DNA from: Isoetes taiwanensis
Lineage: Eukaryota > Streptophyta > Lycopodiopsida > Isoetales > Isoetaceae
Direction: 5' to 3'
Length of the DNA stretch: 64,000 nt
Assembly: GCA_021234155.1 (NCBI GenBank)
Contig: JAJEKV010000074.1
Coordinates: 2,237,789-2,301,788, forward strand
In this document: piece after piece, positions 45,389 through 57,385 of the stretch
Layout of the letters: each line of letters begins with the position of its first letter
How positions within the stretch are numbered: the first letter of the stretch is position 1
Notes under the pieces: model-generated
Database searches by the model: none
What the model was told of the DNA's origin: nothing
The model's input: only the letters and a program-made list of their open reading frames with translations
Made by a program: the position numbers and the translations under genes

Positions 45389-48300
45389 CTACATATTCAA
45401 GAGGTGTTAGAATTTGAAAAATTGTGGTACTTGATTGATCCTAATGTGGTTAATACAGCAGTTGTGGTATCTGGAGGAGAAGAATCAAGCACTTCAGCCT
45501 CTGTTGCAGGTGGTGGAGCTGGAACAGCTTCAAGTGGTGGAGGTGGAACTGCTTCTGGAACTAATGCAGCAAGAAGAGTTACTCCAGTGGCTAGCTTGGA
45601 TGAGAAGGCAAGAATTATGGAAGCTCAATCCATAATATGTCAAAAAGTGGGGACAGCTATCAAGCTAAAACTCAGAGGTAAGTCTCCTGCAGAAATGTGG
45701 AAATTTATGTTAGACAATTATGAGCAAAAGTCCTCTTCTCAAATAGATGTGTTGGAAAAACAGTTGAGAAAATTAAAACTGTATGAGAAAGATAATATTG
45801 CTGAATTTCTGGAAAAATTTGAATCAATAATTGCTGACTTAGAGGGAGCAGGAGTTGTGTTAAATGAGGATTATCAACTTCTAGCTATTTCTAGAGCAGT
45901 CTCCCATAATGCACAGTTAGCTACCTTGTTAAGAAATGTGGCTAAGTCAAAAGAACATGCAATTAGAATGATCAGGACAGAATTTGAGCAGACCAAAGGA
46001 GATGATGATGATGATTCAGAGGCTATGTTTGTCAAACAGAAAAAAGGCAAGAAGGTGTTTAGTAGAAAACAAATTGGTCCATGCTTTAACTGTGACACTT
46101 ATGGTCACCTTAAAATAAACTGCCCTAAGTTTGGAAAGGAAATTGTTTGCTATAACTGTGAGGGTAAAGGTCACATAGCAACCAACTGCTCAAGTCCAAA
46201 ACGAGGGAAAGGGAAAAAGTTTGAAGGTAAAAAAGGTGGAGGATCCAAGGCTAAGCCTAGCCTAAATATTGCTCGAGAAACAAGCCAAGAGGAAGATGAG
46301 CAGGATGAAGACATTGAGGTAAATATGTCTAAGGCTTGTTTTAAGATTAATACAAAATTTGACACTGATGCTCTTATCTTAGATTCAGGAGCTGAGAGAT
46401 CCGTGACAGGAAGCTCAAGAATGCTAAAAAAATGTCAGAGAAAAGAAGGAGGACATGTACAGTTTGGAAATGGGGAATTAAGAAGAATTGAGAGTGCTGG
46501 TGTTCTGGAGTTGTTTGATCTAGAAGGGAAAGCTGTAAAGTTAAAAAATGTGTTGTGCATACCAGGATTAATAAGAAATCTTATTTCAATATGCCAGTTG
46601 GTTGATCTTGGCTATAAAGTTGTGTTTGAAAAACTCCATTGTAATATTTTTCTTGGTAATAAAAAAATGTTTGTGGGGAAAAGAGTTGGGAATTTATATG
46701 GATTAAACAGACAACATTTGATGGCCAGTATCAATTTGCTGACTTATCCATCTCTGAGAATCTGGCATGAAAGATTATGTCATGTTAATCCTACTACAAT
46801 AGAGGTATTAAACAAGGGAGGATTCATTAATACCAGCACAACCCAATCTGAAAAACAAGTATGCATGGGATGTATGCTTGGCAAACACAACAGATTACCT
46901 TTTAAGAAAAAAGGTGCAAGAGCAAAGGGTATTTTGGATTTGGTGCATACTGATTTGTGTGGACCACTTAATGTTGTTAGTTTGAGTGGAAAGAGGTACT
47001 TCATGACCCTAATAGATGATTTCAGTAGAAAAACTAAAGTATATTGCATTAAAACTAAGGATGTAGCTTTTGAAAAGTTTAAACAATTTGTTAGTGAGAT
47101 GGAGACTGAAACAGGAAGAAGGATCAAATGTTTGAGGTCTGACAGAGGAGGTGAATTCCTATCAGGAGAATTTAAGAGGTTTTGCAAGAATAAGGGCATT
47201 AAAAGGCAATTAACTTGTAGTCATTCCCCACAACAGAATGGTGTAGCTGAGAGGAAGAACAGAACAATTTTAAATGCTGTTAGGAGCATGTTAAAAGCAG
47301 CAGGTTTGCCAAATTTTTTATGGGAAGAGGCAGTTCAAACTGCTGTGACCATTCAGAACATGTTGCCATCTGCTAGTACACATGGTGGAATTCCTGATAT
47401 GCTTTGGTCAGGAAAGAAACCAAATTATGAAAATTTGAGAGTGTACAGATGCTTAGCATTTGTTCATATACCAAAAGAAAACAGAAAAAAGTTAGATGAC
47501 CGGGCTCTAATTACATATCTAGTAGGGTATGATAATCAGTCAAAGGCTTATAGGCTATATGATCCTAAAGCAAGAAGAGTAATTGTTAGCCGAGATGTTT
47601 CTTTTGATGAGGGACAAGTTTGCAAAGTATTATCTAGACCTATAAAGTTGCCTGAAAATGTTAAGTTGACTGAGCAGAATATTAAGGCTGTATCTACTAA
47701 TAAAGTAAATGAGATTGATGCAGATGATGATGATGAGACTGAGGCTGAAACACAAACAGAATTTCAAGAAGAAATTGAAGGCTCATTAGGGGGAGGTGAA
47801 GAAGAATCAATAGACACAAGTCAAGTTGAAAGATCAGTACCTATAGTTCAACAACAACCTCAAGTAAAGAAAAGAAAAATGACAGAAGTGCAAAAACTTC
47901 AAGCAGGTTTAAAATTTGAGACTAAGATGCATGGTCATGATGAAGCTGGAAGGAGTAGGAGATTTCAAGATGAACAGGAGCATGAGGTAAACAATATTTT
48001 TGAAATTTTGATGCATCTAAACCCTGAAGTGCCCAAAACCTTGGATGATGTTCTAGTTTCAAATGACAAAGAGCAGTGGCTAAATGCTATGAAAGAGGAA
48101 ATGGATTCTTTTGTCAGGACTGACACTTTTGAAACAGTTGACACACCAGAAGGTAAGAATATAGTAGGCAATAAATGGATTTTCAGAATCAAAACTGGAG
48201 CAGATGGTAAATCACCTAAATACAAAGCCAGGCTGGTTGCTCAAGGTTTCTCACAGAAAAGGGGTCAGGATTTTGATGAAACATTTTCTCCTTTAGTTAA

Positions 48301-49598
48301 AATGAACAGTGTCAGAATGCTATTGGCTTTGGCAAATGCATGGAATCTAGAAGTGCATCACATGGATGTAAAAACTGCCTTCTTGAATGCAAAATTAGAT
48401 GAGGAAATTTTCATGAAACAATCACCAGGATTTGAGCAAGGGGAAGATAAGGTTTGGAAATTGAAAAGGGCAGTTTATGGGCTGAGACAATCTCCTAGAG
48501 AATGGTACAAATGCATGGACTCTTATCTTATTGAACAGGGATTTGTTAAGTTTTTGAATGATGGGAATTTATATAAATTTGAATGGTTGGTGCATTATTG
48601 CTTTATATGTTGATGACAACATTATGGTGGCCAAAGGTACAAAATGTTTATTGATGTGCAAAAAGTTGTTGAAAAGCATATTTGAAATGTCAGACCTTGG
48701 AGAACTGACAAAGTTTTTAGGAATTGAGGTGTCAAGAAATAGGGATAAAGGTACCATCATTTTAACTCAAAAGGAGCAGATCAGAGGTATGCTTGAGAAA
48801 TTTAAAATGAAAGAATGTAATATTAGTAAAACTCCTGCTGTACCAGGATGCAAGCTTTCTCTTGACATGTGTCCTAAAAATGATGAAGAAAGGAAAATTA
48901 TGGAGAAGATTCCATATAGGTCCTTGACAGGATGCCTAGCCTATGTTGCTAATTGCACAAGGCCAGATATTGCTCATAGTGTAAACATGCTCAGTAGATA
49001 TAACAATGATCCAGGGAAAGATCATTGGATTGCTGCAAAACGTGTTCTGAGATATTTAAAGGGCACTATGGATATGGGAATCTCATACAATTCAAAAAAC
49101 TTAATATTGACTGCTTTTTGTGATGCTGACTGGGCAGGAGATTTGGATGCAAGAAAGTCAACATCATGATACCTTATGATGCTTGGAGGAGGTCTTGTAG
49201 CTTGGAAGTGCAAAAGACAATCATCTATAGCATTGTCAACTGCGGAAGCTGAGTATGCCTCAGCCACATTATGTGCAAAAGAACTGATATGGGAAAGGAG
49301 GTTAATTTTAGAACTTGGAGTTGAGCAGCCAAACTCTAGTGAGATGCTATGTGACAGCACAAGCTGCATAGCCATGACTAAAAATCCAGTAATGCATGAA
49401 AGGTCGAAGCATATAGAATTAGAAATGCATTTCATTAGGGATGCAGTGTGCAAAGGGCTGATCCAGGTTAATTATATTAGTACAGATAAACAGGTAGCAG
49501 ATATTTTAACAAAGGTTCTGGCAGAGAAAAGGTTCACTGAGCTCAGAAAACAAACCATGCATACAGATTCAGATATGGCACAAGGAGATATGACATGA
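45389..49598 (+). pseudogene. element C gag-pol (copia type), nearly intact
   Basis: Gag (from about 45400, missing roughly its first 30 residues) ends in two CCHC knuckles (CFNCDTYGHLKINC, CYNCEGKGHIATNC; 46082-46190). Then follow protease LILDSGAERSVTG (about 46375), a pre-integrase HERLCHVNP zinc region (about 46765), integrase with LVHTDLCGPL, SDRGGEF and PQQNGVAERKN (46940-47260), and RT from NKWIFRIK (about 48170) to the LYVDDNIMVAKG active site (about 48605). RNase H has DADWAGD and STAEAEYAS (49120-49260). Only two lesions separate it from one open frame: a one-base shift near 48575 and a TGA at 49167-49169 in RNase H. The first 1,075 codons (45386-48613) are uninterrupted. Confidence 0.93.
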
Positions 49599-49606
49599 AG
49601 GGGAAG

Positions 49607-49790
49607 TGTTGAAAATGTGAGTCATGTCATATTATAAGGAATAGTACAGGTTGTTGCAGTCAAATAAACCTTCACTGAAGCTTATACACATGTAGATGGA
49701 AACTACAACATCTAAGAGCATCATTAGCATCATTGCAAACCTTAAGGCTATGGAAGTTGGCTAAAGGTTAATGGTAAGGTTGTGGTTAAA
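49607..49790 (+). repeat. 3' LTR of element C, first part
   Basis: Positions 1-184 of the LTR, ending GGTTAAA where the TIR transposon begins. It differs from the 5' LTR by about three substitutions. Confidence 0.9.
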
Positions 49791-49893
49791 CACAAGGCCC
49801 CCAAAAATGAACTTGTATAAAAAATTAGCATGAAAACCAGTATATATGTGATTTTTTATACGACAATACAAAATGTAAAGAAAAATCATGTGT

Positions 49894-50640
49894 TCTTCCT
49901 AGTTTTGCAAAATCAATAGTGGTTGATATCACATTATTTGTACTAATTTATAGATTTACAGTAGTTTCTAGAAATCATCATTAGTTTGTATGATTGTTTT
50001 TTAATGTACAACGATTTAGCAAAATCATATCTTGTTTAATTACATGATTTCTATGATTGTACAATAGATTTTTGAAATCATTAATAGTTTAGAAGAGGTG
50101 TTTTAAGCATATGATGATTTTGAAAAACCAATAGTGGCTCATATCGTTTTTTTTTGTGCTAATTCAAAATTTTACACTAGTTTCTAGGAATCATTATTAG
50201 TTCTTAAGGTTGTTTTTAAGTGTAGATTGATTTAGCAAAATCACTAATAGTTTATATCATGTTTAATTACCTGAACTCTAGAATCGTATAATAGTTTTTT
50301 GAAATCATCCATAGTTTAGAAGATGTATTTTAAGCGTATATTGATTTTGCAAGACCAATAGTGCTTCATATCGTATTTTTTGTACTAATTCAAAGATTTG
50401 TGGAAATCATAATTAGTTTGTGAGATTGTTTTTAAGTGTATAGTTTTTTAGCAAAATCATTGCTAGTTCATATCATGTTTACTTACATGAATTCTACAAT
50501 CGTACAATAATTTTCTGAAATCATCAATAGTTTAGAAGATGTGTTTTAGGCACATATTGATTTTGCAAAACCATTCCTAGTTCGTACTATATTTAACTTA
50601 TGAATTCTAGAGTTTATGATGGTCTTTGAAAATCATCATT
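49894..50640. repeat. left subterminal tandem repeat, about 220-bp unit
   Basis: Units begin at about 49894, 50117, 50343 and 50560 (the last partial), each with GATTTTGCAAAACCAATAGT-like sequence, then TTTAGCAAAATCA and a GAAATCATCAATAGTTTAGA block. The copies are diverged. Such subterminal arrays are typical of CACTA-type elements, where they bind transposase. Confidence 0.8.
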
Positions 50641-51257
50641 TATTTTAATGGAATGATTTTTCTATATACATTTTTAGTATCATAATTTCAGATGCGTTTA
50701 CATGCTAGTTGTCACAAATTTGTATTCTACCACGTTCTTCTTATTAGTTAGCTTATTCTTGTGTTAATCGTGTTGTTAGTCTTGCATTTTTCCAAATGCA
50801 ATTGTTTTGAGCCTTAATAAAGATGCAAAGCTTCTAAATATATAGGAAGCACACGCATGTGAGGCTTCGTAGAATCAAATGAGCCTTATCAATAAATTTT
50901 ACAAAAGAAAAATAAACAACATGCCACTAATGACATAGATTAAAATCAATGTGTTGCTTTGCAAAAAAAGAAACCTTGTAATGAATTGATATCTAGCTTG
51001 TAACTTCGTCGCAATATTAGAAACTTGTGATTACTGCAACGTAAAAAACCAAAGGTGAATGCTTTGCCTCCGTTAATATTGTAAGAAACCTTATAATGTC
51101 AATTAGCCAAGAAATTGACAATTGTTTTGTGAGGTTTAGCGCAGGAATAATGACCATTCATATGTAAATATAGAGATACCATCGACACCATCTTAAATAA
51201 CAATTTTATAGCGCGTAGCTCAAAAAACTACTACAATGTCAAGGTTAATATCTTATG

Positions 51258-51973
51258 ACCGGAGCATGCCGGTTGGCATGCAACGACATTTTGACTGTGC
51301 GGTTGCATTTTAAAGGCCAGAGTTATCCTATGACACATGTCTAAGGAGTAGGGAATTGATCAAACGCCCGGACTGCCAAGTATGTGCTATATAGCACTAG
51401 CCTAGGAGTGCGTCGAGTGAAAGATAGACTAGTTGCTTGTACCAAATCGAGTTTGGCTCTGTTGGTCATAATCATTGTTCCCTACAGTAAACTGGATTCT
51501 TTGGACTCATGCCCAAAGTCAAAACCACATTCTGAGCTGGCAGGAATGGCCGAACTAGAGTGGCACATCATTTCCCCCTCATGTCCTATGTCCATGAAGG
51601 GGAAAATTTGGGGGTTGGGACATCCGTGCGGTGGATGTCCATTTTTGCTTTTTGAGAACATTTCTTGGAACATGGGCTACTATTTGAACGGCGAGATTAA
51701 TAAATGGAGCTGTTTTATTGCCCCGATACCTAAACCCTAGTAAATCTGTGGGGTTTAGATTTTGGCAGACTTCCTTGCCTCTGAAGGGGTCAAGAGCTTG
51801 TGTGTAGGGTTCCTTCGAGGGTTCGAAGAGAGATCTTAAGAAGGAGAACAAAAAACCCTCCCCAAGTGCCATTTCCAAACTTGCTCCGTTGTGATGGCTC
51901 GCGAACTCTGGACATTGTGCGACCGGAGCATGCCGGTTGGCATGCAATGACATTTCGACTGTGCGGTTGCATC
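51258..51973. repeat. 52-bp direct repeat inside the TIR transposon
   Basis: GACCGGAGCATGCCGGTTGG at 51258 recurs at 51921. Both copies continue for about 52 bases to GACTGTGCGGTTGCAT with two differences. The copies are 663 bp apart and flank short frames (51384-51740) that were not recognised. Confidence 0.8.
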
Positions 51974-53330
51974 AAAATCAACCCTAAACCCCTAAAATCA
52001 ATTGGGGGCATCAAAATATTGTTTTATGCCGATGGGGGCAAGCTTTCCCATCCAGATTTATGGTTTGCAGCATACGGAGAGTGCACAGGAGCGATGTGCA
52101 AAGGTATGGTTATCAAAGCAATTTTTGAATTTAGGAGCAGCATATAAAGACATAGAAGCCAAAGGGGAAAGGAAAAAATTAAATATTTGTCAGTATAAAG
52201 CTATATTGGTTGCTGTATTAAGTAATCGAAAATGATGGACTATTGGAGTCGTTTGTGCTAGCAAAACCCATGGTACAGACTAAGATGCCTATTTAAGATG
52301 GTAAAAGGCAGGCCCTCAAATTTTGACTAGATTAGAAATAGCAAAAAGCAGGGGGAGCAGGACACCAACACAAGAAGATAGTTCAGTACATGGAAGGGCA
52401 ACTGTAAAAAACAAGCTCCAGCAGGTAGGGGCAAGAAAGTCCATCTTCTAAGCACAAAGGTCGGTATTAGTTTGAAAGTGTAATAATGAATAAAAAATGG
52501 GAATACCACAGTAAGCAGGCACACACAGCTTCAACAAAAACTAGGACATGCAAGACACCATGGGGGCACCAAAATAACATTTTCCAGGACTGTTTTGGCT
52601 ATCAAAACCCATGACATGGAATAACAGACCTGTTTAAGTTGGGAAACCAACATGGCAGCGTACTATGACTTGATGGGGTACTGCAAATATAGGTGGAAGC
52701 AACGTGCAATACAAGTGAATATGTCACGACAAGGAACGACAACCATCAAAACAAAGTCTGGCAATTAGGGGCAAGGAAAGCCGTTTTCTAACTACAAAGG
52801 TTAGTATTATTTTGAGAAGGTAGTCAAAGTTTTGATTTATATGAGAATGGGAACACTTAGAAAACAAGAACACACAGCTTAGATCCAAGCATCCGATACA
52901 TGCACTCCACCATGAGCAAAAAAAACAAGGCTGGTGACCATTGGCAGAAATGGCAAAATAATGCTTCAATCAGGTCGACCGAAATAATAGGTTAATTACC
53001 TTATAGAAAATATTCCCTGTTATGATTTTTTCGAAGTTGTTCTGTCATCGCAACCCTAACCTTGCTAGGAAGAACACGATCGATGTTAGGGTTTTGATTG
53101 ATCGCCTAGGGCACCGGTGACCTCCCCGTTGCCATGCATCTCTCTCCGGTGGAGATGTGTGGTTGGAAGAGCATTACGCCGCCGCTGTTGCTTGAAGCCG
53201 TGGCTGCGCGGGGCCATTGCCGAATCTCCTTCTTGTCTTCATGCAATCCGGGTGTAGCAAGGATGCGGTTTTGGAGTATGACCGCCACTTACAATGCCTC
53301 TCTCCGCAGCCAGATCAAGACCGGTAAGCA
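51384..53330. other. transposon interior with no recognised gene
   Basis: Contains unrecognised frames at 51384-51740 (+) and 52002-52235 (+, including AYKDIEAKGERKKLNICQYK), a diverged tandem duplication of about 350 bp (about 52240-52590 and 52590-52930), and a more GC-rich block (53100-53330) ending at a donor-like ACCG/GTAAGC (about 53324). Exon-like fragments of captured genes are possible, but none was identified. Confidence 0.35.
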
Positions 53331-53610
53331 CTTCACTTTGTTGCTCTGCGACAAGATTTAAACTAGTTATAAGTTATTTCAATATATAGGTTGTCTCTTC
53401 CTTGCTTAATTAGATTTACAAGCATCAACCTATCGGACATACACTCGCCATCCACATCCTCATACACTAATAAATATTTATCGCATACTTTATCAATCAC
53501 GAAATATGACACATGCAGATTAGCAATGAGATGCAGAAACCGATAGCCCTAGGTTTACGTCATCAATTGTATTGCGAATTGGTAACATATCAAATTTGTG
53601 CAATTCTTAC

Positions 53611-54388
53611 CGAGAAATTACAGATGCCTCGTCCAAGTAATGCAATGCATCCAAAAGATGCATACTGGAGTGAACCAGGCCCATTAGCCTTTTCCAAGCC
53701 AATCTCCCCGGTGAGACCAAAGGCGCAAGTGCATAAGCTGCGGCTTCTAGATATTGTGCAGATTGAACTGTTAAAAATGCTGCTATCGCACATCCAATTG
53801 CAAGTTACTTGTTGCATCATTGGAACTCCATTGTGCACTTCGCAATCGCTGTTACCATCGTCACAAGATCAATCGCCTCTGTCACAACCACTATTGACCG
53901 AGATACACGGGCTAATTCCTTCATTTTGCTTCCGGTGCATCCGCCGATGTGTGCGAACTATCCACTTCCTTGGTAGGCATAAACCGAAGTTCCCGTGAAT
54001 GGCCATTATTTACGATGCATTCTCTCGGATAATGTAGGAGCCAAGTCAATCAACTCTAAGCATTTAGTGGTTCGAAATCACTTGCTCCCTCGCTACCCAC
54101 GGGGTCCAACACCCATGGTTTCGAAGAGCATTAGCTTTGCGTTTGTACCGCTTTCATTGCAAAAATCCATTGGGGGACAAGGTTCCACATTGATACACAC
54201 CGAATTAGCAGCAGCTATAAGTTCGTTTATCTCTTCAATAGCATACACCATTGCCGGAACGGCACCTGCTGCTAGAAGGCTATTTGCCATTATATCCATT
54301 GATACGAAATTAGTGATGCAGTGGACAAGTGGAGCCGAAGATTTGACTGCTAAGAACGCCTTCTATGCCTCAGCTCCCCAGTTCAGAT
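53611..54388 (-). pseudogene. THIM: captured fragment of hydroxyethylthiazole kinase gene
   Basis: On the - strand the DNA encodes successive THIM segments in correct order across several frames: APLVHCITNFVSMDIMANSL and LAAGAVPAMVYAIEEINEL (54330-54230), CINVEPC, a DSSHTSADA segment (about 53950), ELARVSRSIVVVTEAIDLVT (about 53900-53850), VHNGVPMMQQVT (about 53830), GCAIAAFL, TGEIGLEKANGPGSLQ (about 53700) and LDEASVIS at the end. The enzyme phosphorylates hydroxyethylthiazole in thiamine salvage. Small indels shift the frame at least five times, so it is non-functional as read. The coding end is followed by a preserved splice donor (TCTCG/GTAAG, 53611/53610), so genomic DNA rather than cDNA was captured. 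It lies inside the TIR transposon. Confidence 0.85.
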
Positions 54389-56529
54389 TTAAGCTAGTTA
54401 GGCAAAATACTAGTGTTGCCTGTGCTTCGTAGATGCGAGGCATCTTGGGGCCTTTTCTGTGCTCAAAATAGTCTTGCTACTTTTTCTTTTCTAGCAAAGT
54501 GCTAGAGCTCTGTAGGCATTATGTAAGCTTGTTCTTTTAGTCTTGGACTTTTAGATATTTTCTTAGTTTTGTTGGTGTCTAAGCTTTGATCCTTTTCTAT
54601 TGCACTTGAAATGCAACAAGAAGACCACATTCTTTGTGGTGTGACAGCACTCATTGCAGTTTCAAGTTAGGAAGCTTTTCAGCTGCTTAGGGTGATTTGG
54701 CATGGAGCACCAAGGCTTTTCTGTTGCTTGTGAAATACTGTCTACATTCCATGGCAAATACACTGTTAAAACATGATTTTCCGTTGTTATCCTGCTTTCC
54801 TTAAGTCATTTGACTAGCCAATGGCAGCAAGTATTGCATGTTGTTGGATTGAGCATATAATTAGTAGTTGACATGTTTCTGATTCAGGACATCATGTAGT
54901 CGCCCATCTTTCTATGTGGTGACTTTGTGATAAAATGACAGAAACTGCAGTCCTTATTAAATGGCTAAGATTGACCATGCTCATTTTCTATTTTTGAGGC
55001 AAAATTATATTGGCGAATTCAAATGGCGGTAATATTTCTTTGTATGAATAATTTTTTTACTTTTTAAAGAGATACTTGTTGAACATGCAGGATACTTCGT
55101 TGAAGCTTATATGGGATTGACTTGTGAAATTGAGGGGCTAAGGAAGAAAAGGGACTGGGTATGTTGGCATTTATAAAGAGTTCTCTAAATCCAAAACCTG
55201 AGGAGTAATTGCATTTGATTCTGAAAAAAATCTTTCTATACTAGCTTGTGTAGCTTGAAATTTGAGAGTTGTGCATGTTCGCAATTGTACAATTGTCCCT
55301 TCAACTTATGCATTTTGACATGTTCGTAGTTACACCCAGTAGTTAAATTTTAAATTGTGCATGCGTTGGGATCTCATTTTTTTCCTTCCAATGTTACATT
55401 ACATTTAAACACATGCCCTTCTTTAACTTTTTTCAGGTGAATGCCAGCATAGCTGAAGTCTGAAGTCTTAATAGAGGCCATGGCTCCATCAGTGAGTTTT
55501 GGAGCTAGAGCAGGAAGTGCTGGAGCAGGAAGCTGCTTTAGCTTCCACTATACTACAACAGTAGAGATCTTTAAACCCCTGCAGTATCCACCTACCCTTC
55601 TCATATCAGAGGCAAAGAATGGGCATTGCAAGGAACTGTACCCAAAGTATATAAGCATGTACCAGCAATGAATTCATCAATATCCGGCCACCAATTTGCA
55701 CCTCCAATGCATGTGAATCAAGAAGCCTGCACAACACAAAATTTGATGTGTTTGTTGCTCAGTCTATTTTTAGTTGTGCTAATCTTTTTGCTTGAGTGTA
55801 TGCAGATCCAGCCAGCTCTTTGGTGTAGAGGCATGTAATAAAATGCGCTTGACAATTCAGCGAGTGGGAGAATCCTTGTGTGTGAAAGAGCTGTTTATCT
55901 ATATAATCTGTCCTTTAGAATTGTACTCATAATTTTTTAGTAATATGAGAACATGGAAATGATTATTTCTAAATGTTGTCTTCTTTTGTCTTCTAAATAA
56001 GAACAATGATAAATATCTAAGATTGTTTTATAAACAGTTAACGAATACGAAATATCAATCAATAATCTTACATATAATATCATACTTTGTGATCAAATAT
56101 GTTTTAAAGCATTTGAAGTTTTTTGTGCTAATATCGATTGACTATTCGAAATCGTGGGAAAAAAATCACATTAACAAATTTGAACCATATTAATTTGTCA
56201 CAATTGTAACAAAATATCTAAATAATTTACCAAGACAATATAGAAGATAGATGCGATAACAAACATAACAAACATTAATATTTTAAGTTGTTAGAAAAAA
56301 CTAACTGAGATAATTACGTTTTAGTACCATGGAGAAAAATAGGATTAAAAAAATCATATTAGCATATCTAAACCAAGATCATTTACCACATTGTGTATTG
56401 GTGATTAATCACAGTAAAACATCACGAGAATTATGCGCTTAAAATTACCATGTCAATATATTGAAGAAGATAGATGTGATCAAACGCTAGTCTAATAAAC
56501 TTGATGTACTAAACACTAGTACGTATCAT
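54389..56529. other. transposon interior right of the THIM fragment
   Basis: Mostly AT-rich. One exon-like segment on + (about 55091-55158) is bounded by ATGCAG/ and /GTATGT and reads YFVEAYMGLTCEIEGLRKKR. Another ATG frame (55480-55671) begins MAPSVSFGARAGSAGAG. Neither was assigned to a family. They may be further captured pieces. Confidence 0.35.
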
Positions 56530-56750
56530 ATAATTTAAGTTATTATAGAAACCAATTAAACTTGCTATGTTTCAATACCATGCCATAAAACCGTGTTGTT
56601 TTATCACTTTAGAAAAATATGTTGATGAACCCTATCATTTAAGTTGTTACGGAGACCAATCAAAATTATCATGTTTCAGTACCATATCATAAAACAATGC
56701 TGTTTTATCATCTTAGAAAAATATGTTGATGAATCATCTTAGAGAACTAG
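56530..56750. repeat. right subterminal repeat, about 107-bp unit
   Basis: Two units (about 56534 and 56639) share AGTT-TTA-AGA-ACCAAT, TGTTTCA-TACCAT, CATAAAAC and TTAGAAAAATATGTTGATGA. Further AT-rich, looser relatives lie to the left (56050-56500). Different from the left-end unit. Confidence 0.7.
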
Positions 56751-56860
56751 ACATGGTTTGTAAACTTTTGAACCCACTAACATGTACTGATTTATGGAAT
56801 TGGTTTTTACCAACAAACCATTGAAAAAAAGCATAATGGTTCAATTTTGGGGGCCTTGTG

Positions 56861-57385
56861 AAAGATCTTAAAGGTTTAAGTGGTAAACATTGAAGAAATA
56901 AGTTATATTAAATATTCAAAGGTTGAGCTCGGATATCGTTTTGAGGAAAACGCATGTGGGGTATTTTGAATGAAGATTTTGCTTGAAAAAGAAAGTTGAT
57001 CCGGCAATGCTTAACCGCCGGACTGTACTATTATAAGGCGGAGCAGAGCTTGAAGAGGCATTCGGGTCCAAGGGTACATAGATCCGTCTCATATATGATC
57101 GATTGGAATCGGTCAACATTGCTACAGGAACTCAGTCAATCCCTCTGCTACAGTGAACGATTACAATAGTTGATGTTGGGATTTTAATGGTTGGAGGAAT
57201 ATAATCTAGAGGAAGTTATCTAGTGTATTCTTGTTGTTGTTGAAGATCGAGTCGCAAGGAATTATTGACCATAATGTGGCTTCCTTGCTAGGGAGAAGGA
57301 CTTGATCCAGATGTTAAAGTTATTGTGAAGTTGTTAAAAGTTTGAATGCATGCTTAAGATTGAATGATCATAAGTGTGAAATTTT
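56861..57385 (+). repeat. 3' LTR of element C, second part
   Basis: It resumes at AAAGATCTTAAAGG and matches 42650-43174 with about six differences, all transitions. The antisense frame 56916-57119 is an LTR artefact. Confidence 0.9.

Larger units (their letters stand above)
49791..56860. mobile_element. 7,070-bp TIR transposon, CACTA-like, with captured gene DNA
   Basis: Terminal inverted repeats CACAAGGCCCCCAAAA-A-TGAAC (left) and the inverse at the right end (one mismatch in about 22 bp) abut AAA on both sides (49788-49790 and 56861-56863). The uninterrupted 5' LTR of element C has a single AAA there, which proves a 3-bp target duplication. A 3-bp duplication, ends beginning CAC and long subterminal repeats suggest CMC/EnSpm (CACTA). 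PIF/Harbinger also makes 3-bp duplications but with different ends. No transposase was recognised, so it is probably non-autonomous. The inside holds a THIM fragment and other exon-like pieces. Confidence 0.85.
42469..57385 (+). mobile_element. element C: Ty1/copia LTR retrotransposon with its 3' LTR split
   Basis: LTRs lie at 42469-43174 and at 49607-49790 plus 56861-57385, starting TGTTGAAAATGTGAGTCATG. Gag-pro-integrase-RT-RNase H (copia order) lies at 45389-49598, followed by a polypurine tract GAAGGGGAAG (49597-49606). Sister LTR differences are about nine in roughly 700 compared bases, nearly all transitions, which is typical ageing and suggests a fairly recent insertion. No primer binding site was found after the 5' LTR, and the 5' end of gag is missing, so 43175-45388 is foreign or rearranged. 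A target duplication is not visible. Confidence 0.9.

Noticed and set aside
49170-49598. RNase H part of element C as a separate gene
   Set aside because: It is the same frame as the preceding RT segment and is separated only by one TGA, so it belongs to the one gag-pol reading frame.
53106-53288. Minus-strand frame of 60 codons (and the plus-strand frame across it)
   Set aside because: Both strands are open by chance in a GC-richer block; neither gives a recognised protein and the plus-strand frame runs into a donor-like site without a convincing next exon.
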